From Seramator thermalis (GTDB lineage Bacteria; Bacteroidota; Bacteroidia; Bacteroidales; Dysgonomonadaceae): 64,000 nucleotides of DNA. Both the position numbers and the translations under genes were made by a program. Of this stretch, positions 37,313-46,615 are shown one piece after another. How positions within the stretch are numbered: the first letter of the stretch is position 1; every line of letters starts with the position of its first letter. The stretch covers positions 1 through 64,000 of the forward strand of contig NZ_RXHS01000015.1 in assembly GCF_004138125.1 (NCBI RefSeq). Reading direction: 5' to 3'. Below the pieces are notes generated by a model. That model searched no databases, was not told the origin of the DNA, and was given only the letters and a program-made list of their open reading frames with translations.

Positions 37313-39475
37313 ATGAAAAGTATCTGCAACTATCTCGTTTGGGCGACAATTCTTTTGCTCGCCACTGCAAGCGCAAACGCACAAGAGACAAAACAATTCA
37401 CCCTCGAAGAATTAATTCCCGGTGGAAAAGATTTTTATAACTTTTACCCTCGCCTCCCGATGCACTATCAATGGCAAGGCGACAGGCTGATTTCCATCAA
37501 AAACGATTCGGTGTGGGTGACGGAAAATCCACAAAAACCGGGTAAACAATCATTCCTTTTCTCTTACGATCATCTTCAGCAGACACTTCCCAAAGAACAA
37601 CGGGGAGAGATATACCACGTAAACTTTCCCGAAACGCAGGAGCAGATTGTTACCTTCTACGGATCGAAAGGCATAGGACTGTATGACCTGAAAGACAAAA
37701 AGGCGGTCGGTTTTTTTGCCTTTCCCGAAAAGAGCGAAAATCATCAACTTTCGGTTTACAACACGTTTTTGGCCTACACCATCGACAACAATCTATATGT
37801 GCTCGATCGTACGGGTAAACAAACTGCCGTCTCCAACGAAACCGACAAAGGCATCGTTTACGGCCAAACCGTGCATCGCAACGAATTCGGCATCGACGAG
37901 GGCATTTTCTGGTCGCCAAAAGGCAACAAACTTGCCTTCTATCGCATGGACGAAACCATGGTTGCCAATTACCCGCTGGTGGATATTTCGGCACGCATCG
38001 CCCAACTCAAGAACATTAAATATCCGATGGCCGGCATGACGAGCCACGAAGTTACCATCGGTGTTTTCGACCCAAATACTCAAACCACCGTATATCTGAA
38101 CACGCGCGGCCCGAAAGATCACTATCTGACAAATGTCGCGTGGAACCCTGACGAGCAATTCATCTATGTAGCGGAACTCAATCGCGAACAAAATCACCTG
38201 CAACTCAACCGCTACAATGCAACGACAGGCGATTTCGACAAAACGCTTTTCGAAGAAACAGATTCGCGATATGTGGAACCACAACATCCGGTGATGTTTG
38301 TACCAAATCATCCCGACCGTTTCGTATGGCAAAGCCGACGCGACGGATACAACCACCTCTATCTCTATGATATTTCGGGCAAATTGCTCAAACAACTCAC
38401 TCATGGCGAATGGGAAGTTACCGAGGTAACAGGTTTTGATGCAAAAGGGGAAAATCTGTTTTTCGAATCTACCCGCCCCACTCCGATGGATCGTCATTTA
38501 TACGCCATCCATCTGAACAGCGGTCAAATGCAACAATTGACGACCGAATCGGGAATACACAGTGGCACAATCAGCATTTCGGGGAAATATCTCATCGACC
38601 GGTTTTCGTCAAGCAACAATCCCGGAAAGATTGCCTTGATCGATATTAAAAACAGCAAGACTACATTACTGAATTCGGTTAACAATCCTTTTCAAGATTA
38701 CAACATCCCTACGGTAGAGTCAGGAACAATAAAAGCTGCCGACAACGAAACCGACCTGTATTACCGCCTTGTCAAGCCTTACGATTTCGATCCGTCGAAA
38801 AAATATCCCACCATCATTTATGTGTACGGCGGGCCACATTCGCAAATGGTTCAAAACCGATGGCGATACGGATCGGGCGGATGGGAAATGTATATGGCAC
38901 AGCGGGGCTATCTGGTTTTTGTGATGGACAATCGGGGCACTTCCTATCGTGGCGACGAATTCGAAAAAGCAACTTTCCGGCATTTGGGCGTAGAGGAAGC
39001 CGAAGATCAGATGAAAGGGGTAGAATTTCTGAAATCGCTGCCTTATGTGGACACCAATCGCCTGGGTATTCACGGCTGGAGCTTCGGCGGATTCATGACG
39101 ATCAACATGCTGCTGCGCAATCCCGATGTGTTCAAGGCAGGTGTTGCCGGCGGACCGGTGATCGATTGGAAATATTACGAAGTGATGTACGGCGAACGCT
39201 ATATGGACACGCCGCAAGAAAATCCGGACGGATATCGCGAAAGCAGCCTGCTCAATAAAGCCGATCAACTGAAATCGCGTCTATTGATTATTCATGGCGA
39301 TGAAGACCCTACCGTTGTTTGGCAAAACAGCCTGCAGTTTCTGAAATCGTGCATCCAAAACGGCACGCATCCTGATTACTTCGTCTATCCCGGTCACGGG
39401 CACAACATGATGGGACACGACCGCGTTCATCTGCACGAACATATTACCCGATATTTTGACGATTTTTGCAAGTGA
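37313..39475 (+). CDS. Dipeptidyl-peptidase IV-type serine peptidase (S9)
   Basis: The 720-residue protein has a signal peptide ending near ANAQ (residue 24). An eight-bladed DPPIV_N propeller (about 90-480) is followed by the alpha/beta hydrolase domain. The catalytic triad is Ser at about 590 (GWSFGGF), Asp at about 665 (HGDEDPTV) and His at about 699 (PGHGHNM). It should remove N-terminal dipeptides, usually X-Pro, from periplasmic peptides. It lies 35 bp after the NMO-like gene. Confidence 0.93.
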   Translation: MKSICNYLVWATILLLATASANAQETKQFTLEELIPGGKDFYNFYPRLPMHYQWQGDRLISIKNDSVWVTENPQKPGKQSFLFSYDHLQQTLPKEQRGEIYHVNFPETQEQIVTFYGSKGIGLYDLKDKKAVGFFAFPEKSENHQLSVYNTFLAYTIDNNLYVLDRTGKQTAVSNETDKGIVYGQTVHRNEFGIDEGIFWSPKGNKLAFYRMDETMVANYPLVDISARIAQLKNIKYPMAGMTSHEVTIGVFDPNTQTTVYLNTRGPKDHYLTNVAWNPDEQFIYVAELNREQNHLQLNRYNATTGDFDKTLFEETDSRYVEPQHPVMFVPNHPDRFVWQSRRDGYNHLYLYDISGKLLKQLTHGEWEVTEVTGFDAKGENLFFESTRPTPMDRHLYAIHLNSGQMQQLTTESGIHSGTISISGKYLIDRFSSSNNPGKIALIDIKNSKTTLLNSVNNPFQDYNIPTVESGTIKAADNETDLYYRLVKPYDFDPSKKYPTIIYVYGGPHSQMVQNRWRYGSGGWEMYMAQRGYLVFVMDNRGTSYRGDEFEKATFRHLGVEEAEDQMKGVEFLKSLPYVDTNRLGIHGWSFGGFMTINMLLRNPDVFKAGVAGGPVIDWKYYEVMYGERYMDTPQENPDGYRESSLLNKADQLKSRLLIIHGDEDPTVVWQNSLQFLKSCIQNGTHPDYFVYPGHGHNMMGHDRVHLHEHITRYFDDFCK

Positions 39476-39581
39476 ATATTCAAATGCAAAGAGGCGAAAA
39501 AGGTCATTTCGAAATGATAGAAAAACGTGCAATCGATCGAACAAAACGAACAAAATATGGCTTAAATTTTATTCGAACCAT

Positions 39582-39660
39582 GTACGACGCAAATACGACG
39601 CAAATACGACGATAGTCCCTTTCGAACAATTGATAATTTGGAAGAAGTGGAGAAGTTAGA
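39582..39660 (-). repeat. Dispersed repeat, inverted partner of 16491-16569
   Basis: The reverse complement of this stretch matches 16491-16569 nearly base for base, including the tandem CGTATTTG words and TTGGAAGAAGTGGAGAAG. The two copies are about 23 kb apart in opposite orientation. Confidence 0.7.
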
Positions 39661-39994
39661 AGTTAGAAGTTAGAAGTCAGAAGTGAAGAAATATCATAAC
39701 CCCTGCATTGCCTGACGGCAGCGCTTGTCCCCTTATCTTAAGGGGACTGTTTGATGGTGTAATCCCATAATTGAGAATTTAAGAAAGAAGTGAAGAAGTC
39801 GGAAGTGAAGAAATATCATAACCCCTGTGCTGCCTGACGGCAGCACTTGTCCCCTTATCTTAAGGGGACGGTTAAGATGGGTGTGATCCCAAAACGACAC
39901 CCCTCTTAAGATAAGAGGGGTACTGCCGAAGGCGGGGAGGTGTTATGATGTGATGGAGAATTGAGAATTTAAGAAGTTAGAAATGGGAATTTTA

Positions 39995-40395
39995 AATTAC
40001 AAATTTTCGTCTTGTTTGTTCTTTTTTTGCCGGTATGGATATTCATTTGTACAGCGGCAATAGTTCTGCCTTTCAGGCAGAGAGATTGTAGGGACGTCTT
40101 CGTCCGCAGGTCGGTGACCTGCGGTTATGAATGTTTTTGCCTTTCAGGCAACGATGAGTTCGTGCATTGAAAACTTTTTGGGCTTGAAAAGCCGGATTTT
40201 CACAAGGAATTGCAGGTTACCGATTACGGAGAATTATCGAATCGGGAAATTATGCATTATACATTGTCAATTGAAGAAAGAAGTGAAGAAGTCGGAAGTG
40301 GAGGAATATCATAACCCCTGTGCTGCCTGACGGCACGCTCGCTGCGCAGATCGGGTGCCCCGATGAGGAGATGAGGTCGGGATAGTACCGGAGAA
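39995..40395 (+). repeat. Approx. 400-bp direct repeat, copy 1
   Basis: This stretch and 42055-42455 share the same order of blocks: TTGTTTGTTCTTTTT, TTTGTACAGCGGCAA, CTGCCTTTCAGGCAG, GACCTGCGGTTATGA, GGCTTGAAAAGCCG, CACAAGGAATTGCAGGTTAC and GCAGATCGGGTGCCCCGATG. Several blocks are self-complementary hairpins. No reading frame is conserved between the copies. Confidence 0.7.
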
Positions 40396-40597
40396 TGGTT
40401 AATGAGAAAAGAAATGAGGGAGGGAACGGGTTATCCGTGATTCATGATGCAACCTCAATTTTTATCTACCCACACTATTCACATAGAGCCGAATTTTTTT
40501 TCTCAAGCTATGCATAAATCGGAAATTATCACGTATATTTGAACCATATCATTTCATTGTAGAAATAGACCTCAATAACCATTTAATAAATCATTTT

Positions 40598-41134
40598 ATG
40601 AACCATCATCTGATTACTTCATCACACGGATCACTTCTCAGAGGTATTATTGCCCTGATTATTGGCGGATTGGCTGTTTTTATGCCGGATATTACCTTAC
40701 AGAGTTTCGTTATCTGCATCGGGATACTGATTTTGATCAGCGGATTGATTTCTCTTGTTTTTTCTATTCGCAGTGAAGAAAAAAGCGCTAAAAACATTCT
40801 CATGGCCGATGCCGTATTCAATCTCATTTTCGGATTACTGTTTGTACTGTTGCCAACAACAATGGTCAATATTTTTGTCATTGCCATGGGCATCGGATTT
40901 CTGTTAATCGGCATCATTCAACTCATCGGCACATTGAGCATCCGACGCGACTACGGCTGGTCGTGGATTTATTTCGCTATTTCCATGCTGATGATCATTG
41001 CAGGAATCATCCTGTTTACCAACCCTTTCACCAGCGCCGAGGCCATTCTCATCTTCATCGGCATATTTTTGCTGATCTATGGTGTCTCGGAAGTGTATAT
41101 GGCATGGAAATTAAGCAGAAAACCGACGGTCTGA
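40598..41134 (+). CDS. HdeD-family membrane protein (DUF308)
   Basis: The 178-residue protein has six predicted helices in three DUF308 pairs (LLRGIIALIIGGLAVFMPDI, DAVFNLIFGLLFVLLP, FAISMLMIIAGIILF). HdeD proteins are inner-membrane proteins linked with acid resistance in enterobacteria; the role in this phylum is not established. It is followed 57 bp later by a lipoprotein gene on the same strand. Confidence 0.88.
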   Translation: MNHHLITSSHGSLLRGIIALIIGGLAVFMPDITLQSFVICIGILILISGLISLVFSIRSEEKSAKNILMADAVFNLIFGLLFVLLPTTMVNIFVIAMGIGFLLIGIIQLIGTLSIRRDYGWSWIYFAISMLMIIAGIILFTNPFTSAEAILIFIGIFLLIYGVSEVYMAWKLSRKPTV

Positions 41135-41191
41135 GATGATAATCAAATCGAGTAAGGAAAAGCAAAGACAGCAATCAAAGCAATACAAACC

Positions 41192-41665
41192 ATGATAACG
41201 AACAAAATAATCGGAAAAATAAGAATCTCCGACGTCATTAAAGCCGCTCTTTTGCTGACCTTAATCGTCGGGGTTTCCTTAACCGGCTGCAAAACGGCCA
41301 GAAAAGCCGCAAGCCCGGCACAACAGCTGCCCAACGTAAAACTGGTGAAAAACAACGCCGAAGAAGAAAAAGATTCGGTGGAATACGAACTGATCGTGCT
41401 CGATCCGAAATTCGAATCGTGGTTGGCTACCCAACCTCCTGCGACTTTTTACTCGCAGCAATATTACGAAACCTGGAACCAACAGTACGTGACCGAATGG
41501 AATCACCGCCACAATAACCCGTTGCGCTACGGTAGTTTTTACGAAACGTATATCGACTATGATCCCCACATCGATTACGGCCTCGAACTCAACTACCGGT
41601 TGTATTCCTATTTCCGGTTCATAGAAGACGAATACGGCATCGTCCTCGTTCCGCGAGCCCGATAA
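41192..41665 (+). CDS. DUF6146-like lipoprotein
   Basis: The 157-residue product has a lipoprotein signal (LTLIVGVSLTGC, Cys33) followed by a disordered linker. A compact aromatic-rich domain follows (LDPKFESWLATQPPATFYSQ, YYETWNQQYVTEWNHR, GLELNYRLYSYFRFIEDEYG) that fits the DUF6146 family. The function is unknown. It is downstream of hdeD and likely co-transcribed. Confidence 0.7.
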   Translation: MITNKIIGKIRISDVIKAALLLTLIVGVSLTGCKTARKAASPAQQLPNVKLVKNNAEEEKDSVEYELIVLDPKFESWLATQPPATFYSQQYYETWNQQYVTEWNHRHNNPLRYGSFYETYIDYDPHIDYGLELNYRLYSYFRFIEDEYGIVLVPRAR

Positions 41666-41763
41666 TGAAAGTTTCTATTGATTCTTTGGATTTAGGATTT
41701 AATATGCATCGATTATGACGGCAAAACGTAAGGGTCAGACAAGAAGTATTCCGTTCAGATCAA

Positions 41764-41970
41764 TTAAACGTACTTATTTTAGATGATGAAAAACCTTTTA
41801 CGGAGGAACTGAATGAGTTTTTCCAACATTCGGGTTATAAATCCTTTAAAGCAAATACATGGGAAGAGGCGCAGAAAATTCCGGAAACGGAGAAAATTGA
41901 CTTGTTGATACGGGATGTACGGCTGCCCAAGGTTAACGGACTTGATGTATTAAAAGAAGTAAAGAGAAAT
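41764..41970 (+). pseudogene. Response-regulator receiver-domain fragment
   Basis: The translation LNVLILDDEKPFTEELNEFF, SGYKSFKANTWEEAQKI, then DLLIRDVRLPKVNGLDVLKEVK is the first two thirds of a receiver domain, with the acidic pocket (LDDE) and phosphoacceptor Asp (IRDVRLP). There is no in-frame start codon close to the domain. The frame runs on into GAAGTTAGAAATGGGAATT repeat text, so the gene has lost both ends. Confidence 0.75.
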
Positions 41971-42054
41971 TTAGAAGTTAGAAATGGGAATTATAAATTG
42001 AGAATTGCTAATTACAAAGAAATAGAGAAATGGGAAGTGGAGAAATAAGAATTT

Positions 42055-42455
42055 CAAATTACGAATTTTCGTTTTGTTTGTTCTTTTTTCTGCCGGTGTG
42101 GATATTTATTTGTACAGCGGCAAGAGTTCTGCCTTTCAGGCAGCAATGGTAGGGATGTCTTTGTCCGCAGGTCGTGACCTGCGGTTATGAAGGTTATTGC
42201 CTTTCAGGCAAAAGTGAGCCGGTGAATTGAAACTTCGACCGTGATGGATATTTCTGTATTCGAGGGTGTTTTTGGCTTGAAAAGCCGAGTTTTCACAAGG
42301 AATTGCAGGTTACCAATTTCGAATTACGAATTTCCATTCCGGTAGTTCTGGATGTAAGGTGGTAAATCGTCAAACAGAAAAATATCATAACCCCTGTGCT
42401 GCCCGGCGGCACGCTCTTTGCGCAGATCGGGTGCCCCGATGATGAGATGAGGTCG
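42055..42455 (+). repeat. Approx. 400-bp direct repeat, copy 2
   Basis: It matches 39995-40395 block by block with small insertions and substitutions. The two copies flank hdeD, the DUF6146-like gene and the receiver-domain fragment. The right end merges into the 3' part of the C39 fragment gene. Confidence 0.7.
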
Positions 42456-43013
42456 GGAAAGTAAGGGAGAAATTGATAAAATGCATAATGTAGAAGGGAT
42501 GAAAGGGAGGAGGCTCTGTAAAACGGCTTTTGCCACGATTTGCGAAAGCAAAGAGGGTAGTAAGTCGGCGACCGATTCGGAAAAAGCAGGCATTTGTTCG
42601 GAATTGAAATCCTCCATATCCTCAATATCCTCAGTTGAGGATATTGAGGATATGGCAGATTTTGGGACAGAGCCCCATTCGTTCAAGTTCAGCGTCATCG
42701 AACTTGGATGCAAGACCAAATACAGGGAACAAACTCCTGTAGTTTCCATCAGAAGTTTGCGAACATGCGTTAAGCAGGGCAGCAACGCTTTTTCTGCCGG
42801 TTTATCGAACGTGAGCCTTCCGCCGACCGTATGAAAGCCGATTTTCTCCGCCGCTTTACTGATTCCCAACATCGACACGCCTTCCCGCCCGATAAAACAG
42901 TCGTCGCGCAAATGCTCCAATGCGTATCGCTTGCCGTAATGCTCTGCAATCATGCAGATACATGCCGGGCCGCAGTCCATCGCGTCGGGTTGTAAAGTGA
43001 ATGGGAAGGGCAT
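42324..43013 (-). pseudogene. C39 peptidase 5' fragment A, followed by unrelated tail
   Basis: Residues 1-80 match the C39 domain of the complete exporter at 48428-50629, including the oxyanion Gln8 and catalytic Cys14 (QPDAMDCGPAC). The match ends after ALLPC, before the catalytic His and Asp and the whole transporter. The tail begins LTHVRKLLMETTGVCSLYLV, shared with fragment B, then runs into a palindrome and a dispersed repeat. It cannot be an active peptidase as it stands. It lies 41 bp after the TonB-type receptor gene, the same position the full C39 gene holds behind another barrel. Confidence 0.85.
42614..42655. repeat. Perfect 20-bp inverted repeat with 2-nt loop
   Basis: CCATATCCTCAATATCCTCA at 42614-42633 is exactly complementary to 42636-42655, with GT between. 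There is no T run, so it is not a standard terminator. It lies within the tail of C39 fragment A and may extrude as a cruciform. Confidence 0.9.
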
Positions 43014-43054
43014 AAGTGTTTTAAAAAGTTTAGGAACTTTTACCGATAATGAAT

Positions 43055-45679
43055 TTAGAAGTTTAAATTCATTTTTATCAGAACCTCACGGGGTCTCATG
43101 GTACGTATGGTACGTGATTTATAGAAATCTACGACATTCTCAAAAATATAATGAGTCTGATTTGTTATATTTCTTATTTCCACGCCGATATCCATCGTTT
43201 TAAATCTATATAAGACATTAAAATTCGCGAAATAGTAATTCAACTCTTTCGTACGAAAAAGGTCTTGTTTTATACCAACTTGTATATTTGAATAAGGAAA
43301 AATGTACATAGATAGCGAGTGTTGAAAATAGGATGTTGAGAAATTATTCGTTCCTTTATCGTTCCCTGCGAGTATACTATTTATATAGCTGAATTCATAT
43401 TCATTATTGAACCATTTTCGGGGTTGAATTGTCACGCGTAAATTTACTGAATAGGATTTATTGGAAAAATCAGTTTGCCGGTTTTGTACTATATACGTAT
43501 ACTTACTTCCTTTATAAAATCCATTCAGAAAGAGTTTTGTGTTCCACCAGCCAAACATCTTGGATCCGTTTATTCCAAACAGGGGAGAATACGTGTGATT
43601 TTTAGAAAACAGTGTTTCGTTTTGTTGGAACAAGTCGTCAATAAAAAAAGTTTTGTTTATTATCTGACGTTCCATGATGGAATAACCGGCTAACCCTTCC
43701 ATGAAAAAACCTTTTACAGGGTTTCTGTATGTAAGTGATAATACATATCTATGAGAAAGGCTTTGTGTTGGTTTTCCGGTGAAAGAGTTCAGGTTCCTGT
43801 AATTGATAAATATTGTTTGTGGATATAATGTTCGAATGTCTGCAATATTATCCGTCACTTGACCCTTTAAGGATAGCGTCAACCAATTCGAGGGGTAATA
43901 TTTTATCCCTGCAGATGGTAACAAATGAACGAAAGTGTACCCGCGGCGTAACGAATCCTTATTATCTATTGTTACAGATGAATGTTTTAGTAATAAATTG
44001 AAATAATAATCCATCTTATCGGATTTGTACCCTATTTGTGTTTCAACATACGAAGAGATGTTTTTGAAAGCCGCATAGTTTTCGTGATCCAAGATATCTA
44101 TTAATGCCGGTGGATGCAAGAGAGAGTTTAACCTCTGGGAGGTAAAATCAAGTCCTATATTATTTTTTATCTGATACTTGTTTCGTTGAAAGGTATATGA
44201 TACCTGATTGGAAGTAGTCATATTTTTAAATGCATATTCTTGTGTATAAGAATGCGTTTTAGATGCATCTCCTATCTGAAACGCTGCATCGTGCGATAAA
44301 ATAGCGAGCTGAGAAAGTGAGGTCGCTTCCAGACGTCCTTTTTTTCGAGGAACAACTATCCTAAAATCGTTTCGCAACAATTGCTGTGGTGAATTATATT
44401 TTTCATCAACTTCGTGACCAGAAGTAATAATTCGATTGTTTTGTACATTCCATAAAACAGTAGAAGACCATTTATTTCTCAAATAAAAGTTGTCTGCATT
44501 ATGTGTGTAAGAGAGCTCTCCGTCCAGCTTGTTTTGGGAACTATTATTCTTTTTTGATTCCTGAATAATCAATGTAGAATCTACATCCAGAACAGCTGAC
44601 TGTTCCGAATCCAACTGTTGCCTTTCTCTGTAATTCAAGTAACTAATTTGATACCTTATATTTTTATCTTCAGAAAGTTTCCATATCTGGTTGGATGTGA
44701 TAAGGTGCGAGGCATTCAATTGGTATTTCTTTTTATCCATAGGAAGAGAGGATATTATGCCTGGTTGAAACAATCCTCTCTCCACTTTTGGCATTCGTGC
44801 ATCTATGATAATCTCGGAAATAGTTGCCGGAGAAGAGAGTTCGGAAACTATATCCTCTCCGGTGTTATTGTTTTTGTACATGCTTAGATTTTGCGAATTT
44901 TTATCAAAAGACATAGCCATCAGCCTGTTATCCCAAAGAGTAAGTGGCAGTCCAATGCCAAAATCAGCCGAGAAAAGCCATCGCCGTTTTGCTTCTTCGT
45001 TTAGAACCAAGTTTATCGCAGCCTGTTCACTAAATGTTTTACCCCTCAAGCTTTTTACTGGTTCATGCTGTTGCAAAACCTCTACATTTTCCACATAATC
45101 AGCTTTCAGATTATTAGAAGCAAGTTTATATTTTTCATCAAGCAAGTCAACGCCTTCAATATAAAACTTGTTGATTGGCTCTCCTTGAAAATATATACTA
45201 CCATCATCAGTTACTCTGATACCCGGCATGTTGCGTAAAACATCGGCGATACTTCTATCTTGAGTCATTTTAAACCGGGCTACGTTATAGATTAGCGTAT
45301 CTCCCTGCTCCTTTATGGGGTGCGATACTATTTTCACTTCAGGTAATTGTATTTCGGTCGGTGTTAAAGTAACAATTGTATTTGATTTAAAGTCACGTAA
45401 TACCTGTTTTTGCTCCAAGTAGCCCAGAAAAGAAAATACGATGTATTGCCCTTCCACAATGCTTTTTTTCTTTAATTCAATGTTAAAAGTGCCTTTTTCA
45501 TCAGAATAAACATAATCTATGATGGCATCGTTTAAGTCAAGAATATATACAGATGCCCCGCTAATCCCTATTTTAGTGTTAGAATCAATAATCCGTCCTT
45601 TAAGATTTATAGTTTGGGACAAACATAAATTCAGAAAGGATAAATTGAAAAGGAGAAGTAACTCCCAACGTTTAGGCAT
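43055..45679 (-). CDS. TonB-dependent receptor-like outer-membrane protein
   Basis: The 874-residue protein has a signal peptide, a carboxypeptidase-regulatory-like domain (about 25-105: NLKGRIIDSNTKIGISGASV), a plug (about 125-215: MTQDRSIADVLRNMPGIRVT, GEPINKFYIEGVDLL) and a long barrel ending in Phe (KMNLNF). It fits the receptor-like proteins usually paired with GLPGLI proteins. The GLPGLI gene is 9 bp upstream, and a C39 fragment starts 41 bp downstream. It may import, or export, a peptide product; the substrate is unknown. Confidence 0.82.
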   Translation of the reverse strand: MPKRWELLLLFNLSFLNLCLSQTINLKGRIIDSNTKIGISGASVYILDLNDAIIDYVYSDEKGTFNIELKKKSIVEGQYIVFSFLGYLEQKQVLRDFKSNTIVTLTPTEIQLPEVKIVSHPIKEQGDTLIYNVARFKMTQDRSIADVLRNMPGIRVTDDGSIYFQGEPINKFYIEGVDLLDEKYKLASNNLKADYVENVEVLQQHEPVKSLRGKTFSEQAAINLVLNEEAKRRWLFSADFGIGLPLTLWDNRLMAMSFDKNSQNLSMYKNNNTGEDIVSELSSPATISEIIIDARMPKVERGLFQPGIISSLPMDKKKYQLNASHLITSNQIWKLSEDKNIRYQISYLNYRERQQLDSEQSAVLDVDSTLIIQESKKNNSSQNKLDGELSYTHNADNFYLRNKWSSTVLWNVQNNRIITSGHEVDEKYNSPQQLLRNDFRIVVPRKKGRLEATSLSQLAILSHDAAFQIGDASKTHSYTQEYAFKNMTTSNQVSYTFQRNKYQIKNNIGLDFTSQRLNSLLHPPALIDILDHENYAAFKNISSYVETQIGYKSDKMDYYFNLLLKHSSVTIDNKDSLRRGYTFVHLLPSAGIKYYPSNWLTLSLKGQVTDNIADIRTLYPQTIFINYRNLNSFTGKPTQSLSHRYVLSLTYRNPVKGFFMEGLAGYSIMERQIINKTFFIDDLFQQNETLFSKNHTYSPLFGINGSKMFGWWNTKLFLNGFYKGSKYTYIVQNRQTDFSNKSYSVNLRVTIQPRKWFNNEYEFSYINSILAGNDKGTNNFSTSYFQHSLSMYIFPYSNIQVGIKQDLFRTKELNYYFANFNVLYRFKTMDIGVEIRNITNQTHYIFENVVDFYKSRTIRTMRPREVLIKMNLNF

Positions 45680-45688
45680 AGATAAAAA

Positions 45689-46528
45689 CTATTTACTTAA
45701 CTCTATTGGAAGATAAGCATCTGAACGAATACCTTCTTTGCTTCTCTCCCCTGGCGTAGAAATGCCTTCAATTTTAACGCCAAGACTTTGGGCTATAAAA
45801 TTGAGAGGATCGGTTATGAAGGAGTATTGAATTTTCAGAAAATCATTTTTCGATATTTTTTGGAATCCTTTAACGTCGTAAATGATATTTTCGGGAGTCA
45901 ATAGTTGTTCAAATCCTGTAGCTTCAAAGACATAATGATTTTTTGTATCGTGTAACTTCAGGATCAGGCCTGGTAACCCACTAAATTTGTAGGGCCCATA
46001 CTTAATCGGGATCTCGGTTGTAAACCAAGCTTCGTAATTTCGTCCCATGTAAGAACATGTGGCTTTTTGGCAATTATATTTCAAAATCAACTTCTTTTCG
46101 GAAGTGATAGTCCATTGGATTGGCAATAAATCTTCTTCGTAATAATAGTTGTTTCTTCGTCCAACTAATTCATCCTGGTACGTTATCTTTCCATTTGGAT
46201 AATTCGTATACACCTTGTAGTTATTCACTCCTTTGGGAGATTCTTTAATTTTGTTCATATCGAAACTCCCGCTTTCCGTCATTTTTCTTGTATATGCATC
46301 TTTTTCATCTTTCCGTGAACTGTAAAAAACAACCGAATTTTCACCAATATCCAGATTCATAACGTCTGTAGATAAATAACTCATATCAAGTGTATCTTTT
46401 AAAGTTGTAGTTTTGTATTGGCATCGATACAAGGCTTTATCAATAACCTTTTGCGAGAAAACAGTTTGAGAAATCGGGGTTGTCACAACTATTATAGCAA
46501 TAGCTATATATAAATCATTTTTCTTCAT
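45689..46528 (-). CDS. GLPGLI family protein
   Basis: The 279-residue secreted protein has an N-terminal signal (IAIAIIVVTTPISQTVFSQ) and the family motif in KFSGLPGLILKLHDTKNHYV. GLPGLI proteins are a Bacteroidota family of unknown function that co-occur with TonB-type receptors and small peptide genes. Here the order is Cys peptide - hairpin - GLPGLI - receptor, with 9 bp between GLPGLI and receptor. The upstream hairpin probably reduces its transcription relative to the peptide. Confidence 0.9.
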   Translation of the reverse strand: MKKNDLYIAIAIIVVTTPISQTVFSQKVIDKALYRCQYKTTTLKDTLDMSYLSTDVMNLDIGENSVVFYSSRKDEKDAYTRKMTESGSFDMNKIKESPKGVNNYKVYTNYPNGKITYQDELVGRRNNYYYEEDLLPIQWTITSEKKLILKYNCQKATCSYMGRNYEAWFTTEIPIKYGPYKFSGLPGLILKLHDTKNHYVFEATGFEQLLTPENIIYDVKGFQKISKNDFLKIQYSFITDPLNFIAQSLGVKIEGISTPGERSKEGIRSDAYLPIELSK

Positions 46529-46565
46529 AATGATATAATATTAAATTAAATGAGTTGTATAAAGA

Positions 46566-46605
46566 AAGAAGGATAAGTTCTTAATTTATAAGCCTTATCC
46601 TTCTT
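46566..46605 (-). terminator. Hairpin between Cys peptide and GLPGLI genes
   Basis: On the minus strand AAGAAGGATAAG and CTTATCCTTCTT form a perfect 12-bp stem (arms 46594-46605 and 46566-46577, 16-nt loop), followed by TCTTTATA. It begins about 11 bp after the peptide stop codon and lies before the GLPGLI start. It is placed to act as a partial terminator or 3' stabiliser. Confidence 0.75.
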
Positions 46606-46615
46606 AAATATAAAA

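Larger units (their letters stand above)
39476..40597. other. Long non-coding region with dispersed repeats
   Basis: No gene is supported in about 1.1 kb. It contains the inverted partner of the 16.5-kb repeat (39582-39660), GAAGTTAGAAGTTAGAAG text, copies of the TCCCCTTATCTTAAGGGGA element (about 39697-39750, 39817-39870, variant 39897-39946), and the first copy of a roughly 400-bp direct repeat (about 39995-40395) made of short hairpins such as CTGCCTTTCAGGCAG. The hdeD promoter should lie near the end. Confidence 0.65.

Noticed and set aside
39995-42455. Composite transposon bounded by the 400-bp repeats
   Set aside because: Neither repeat encodes a transposase and no target duplication is visible.
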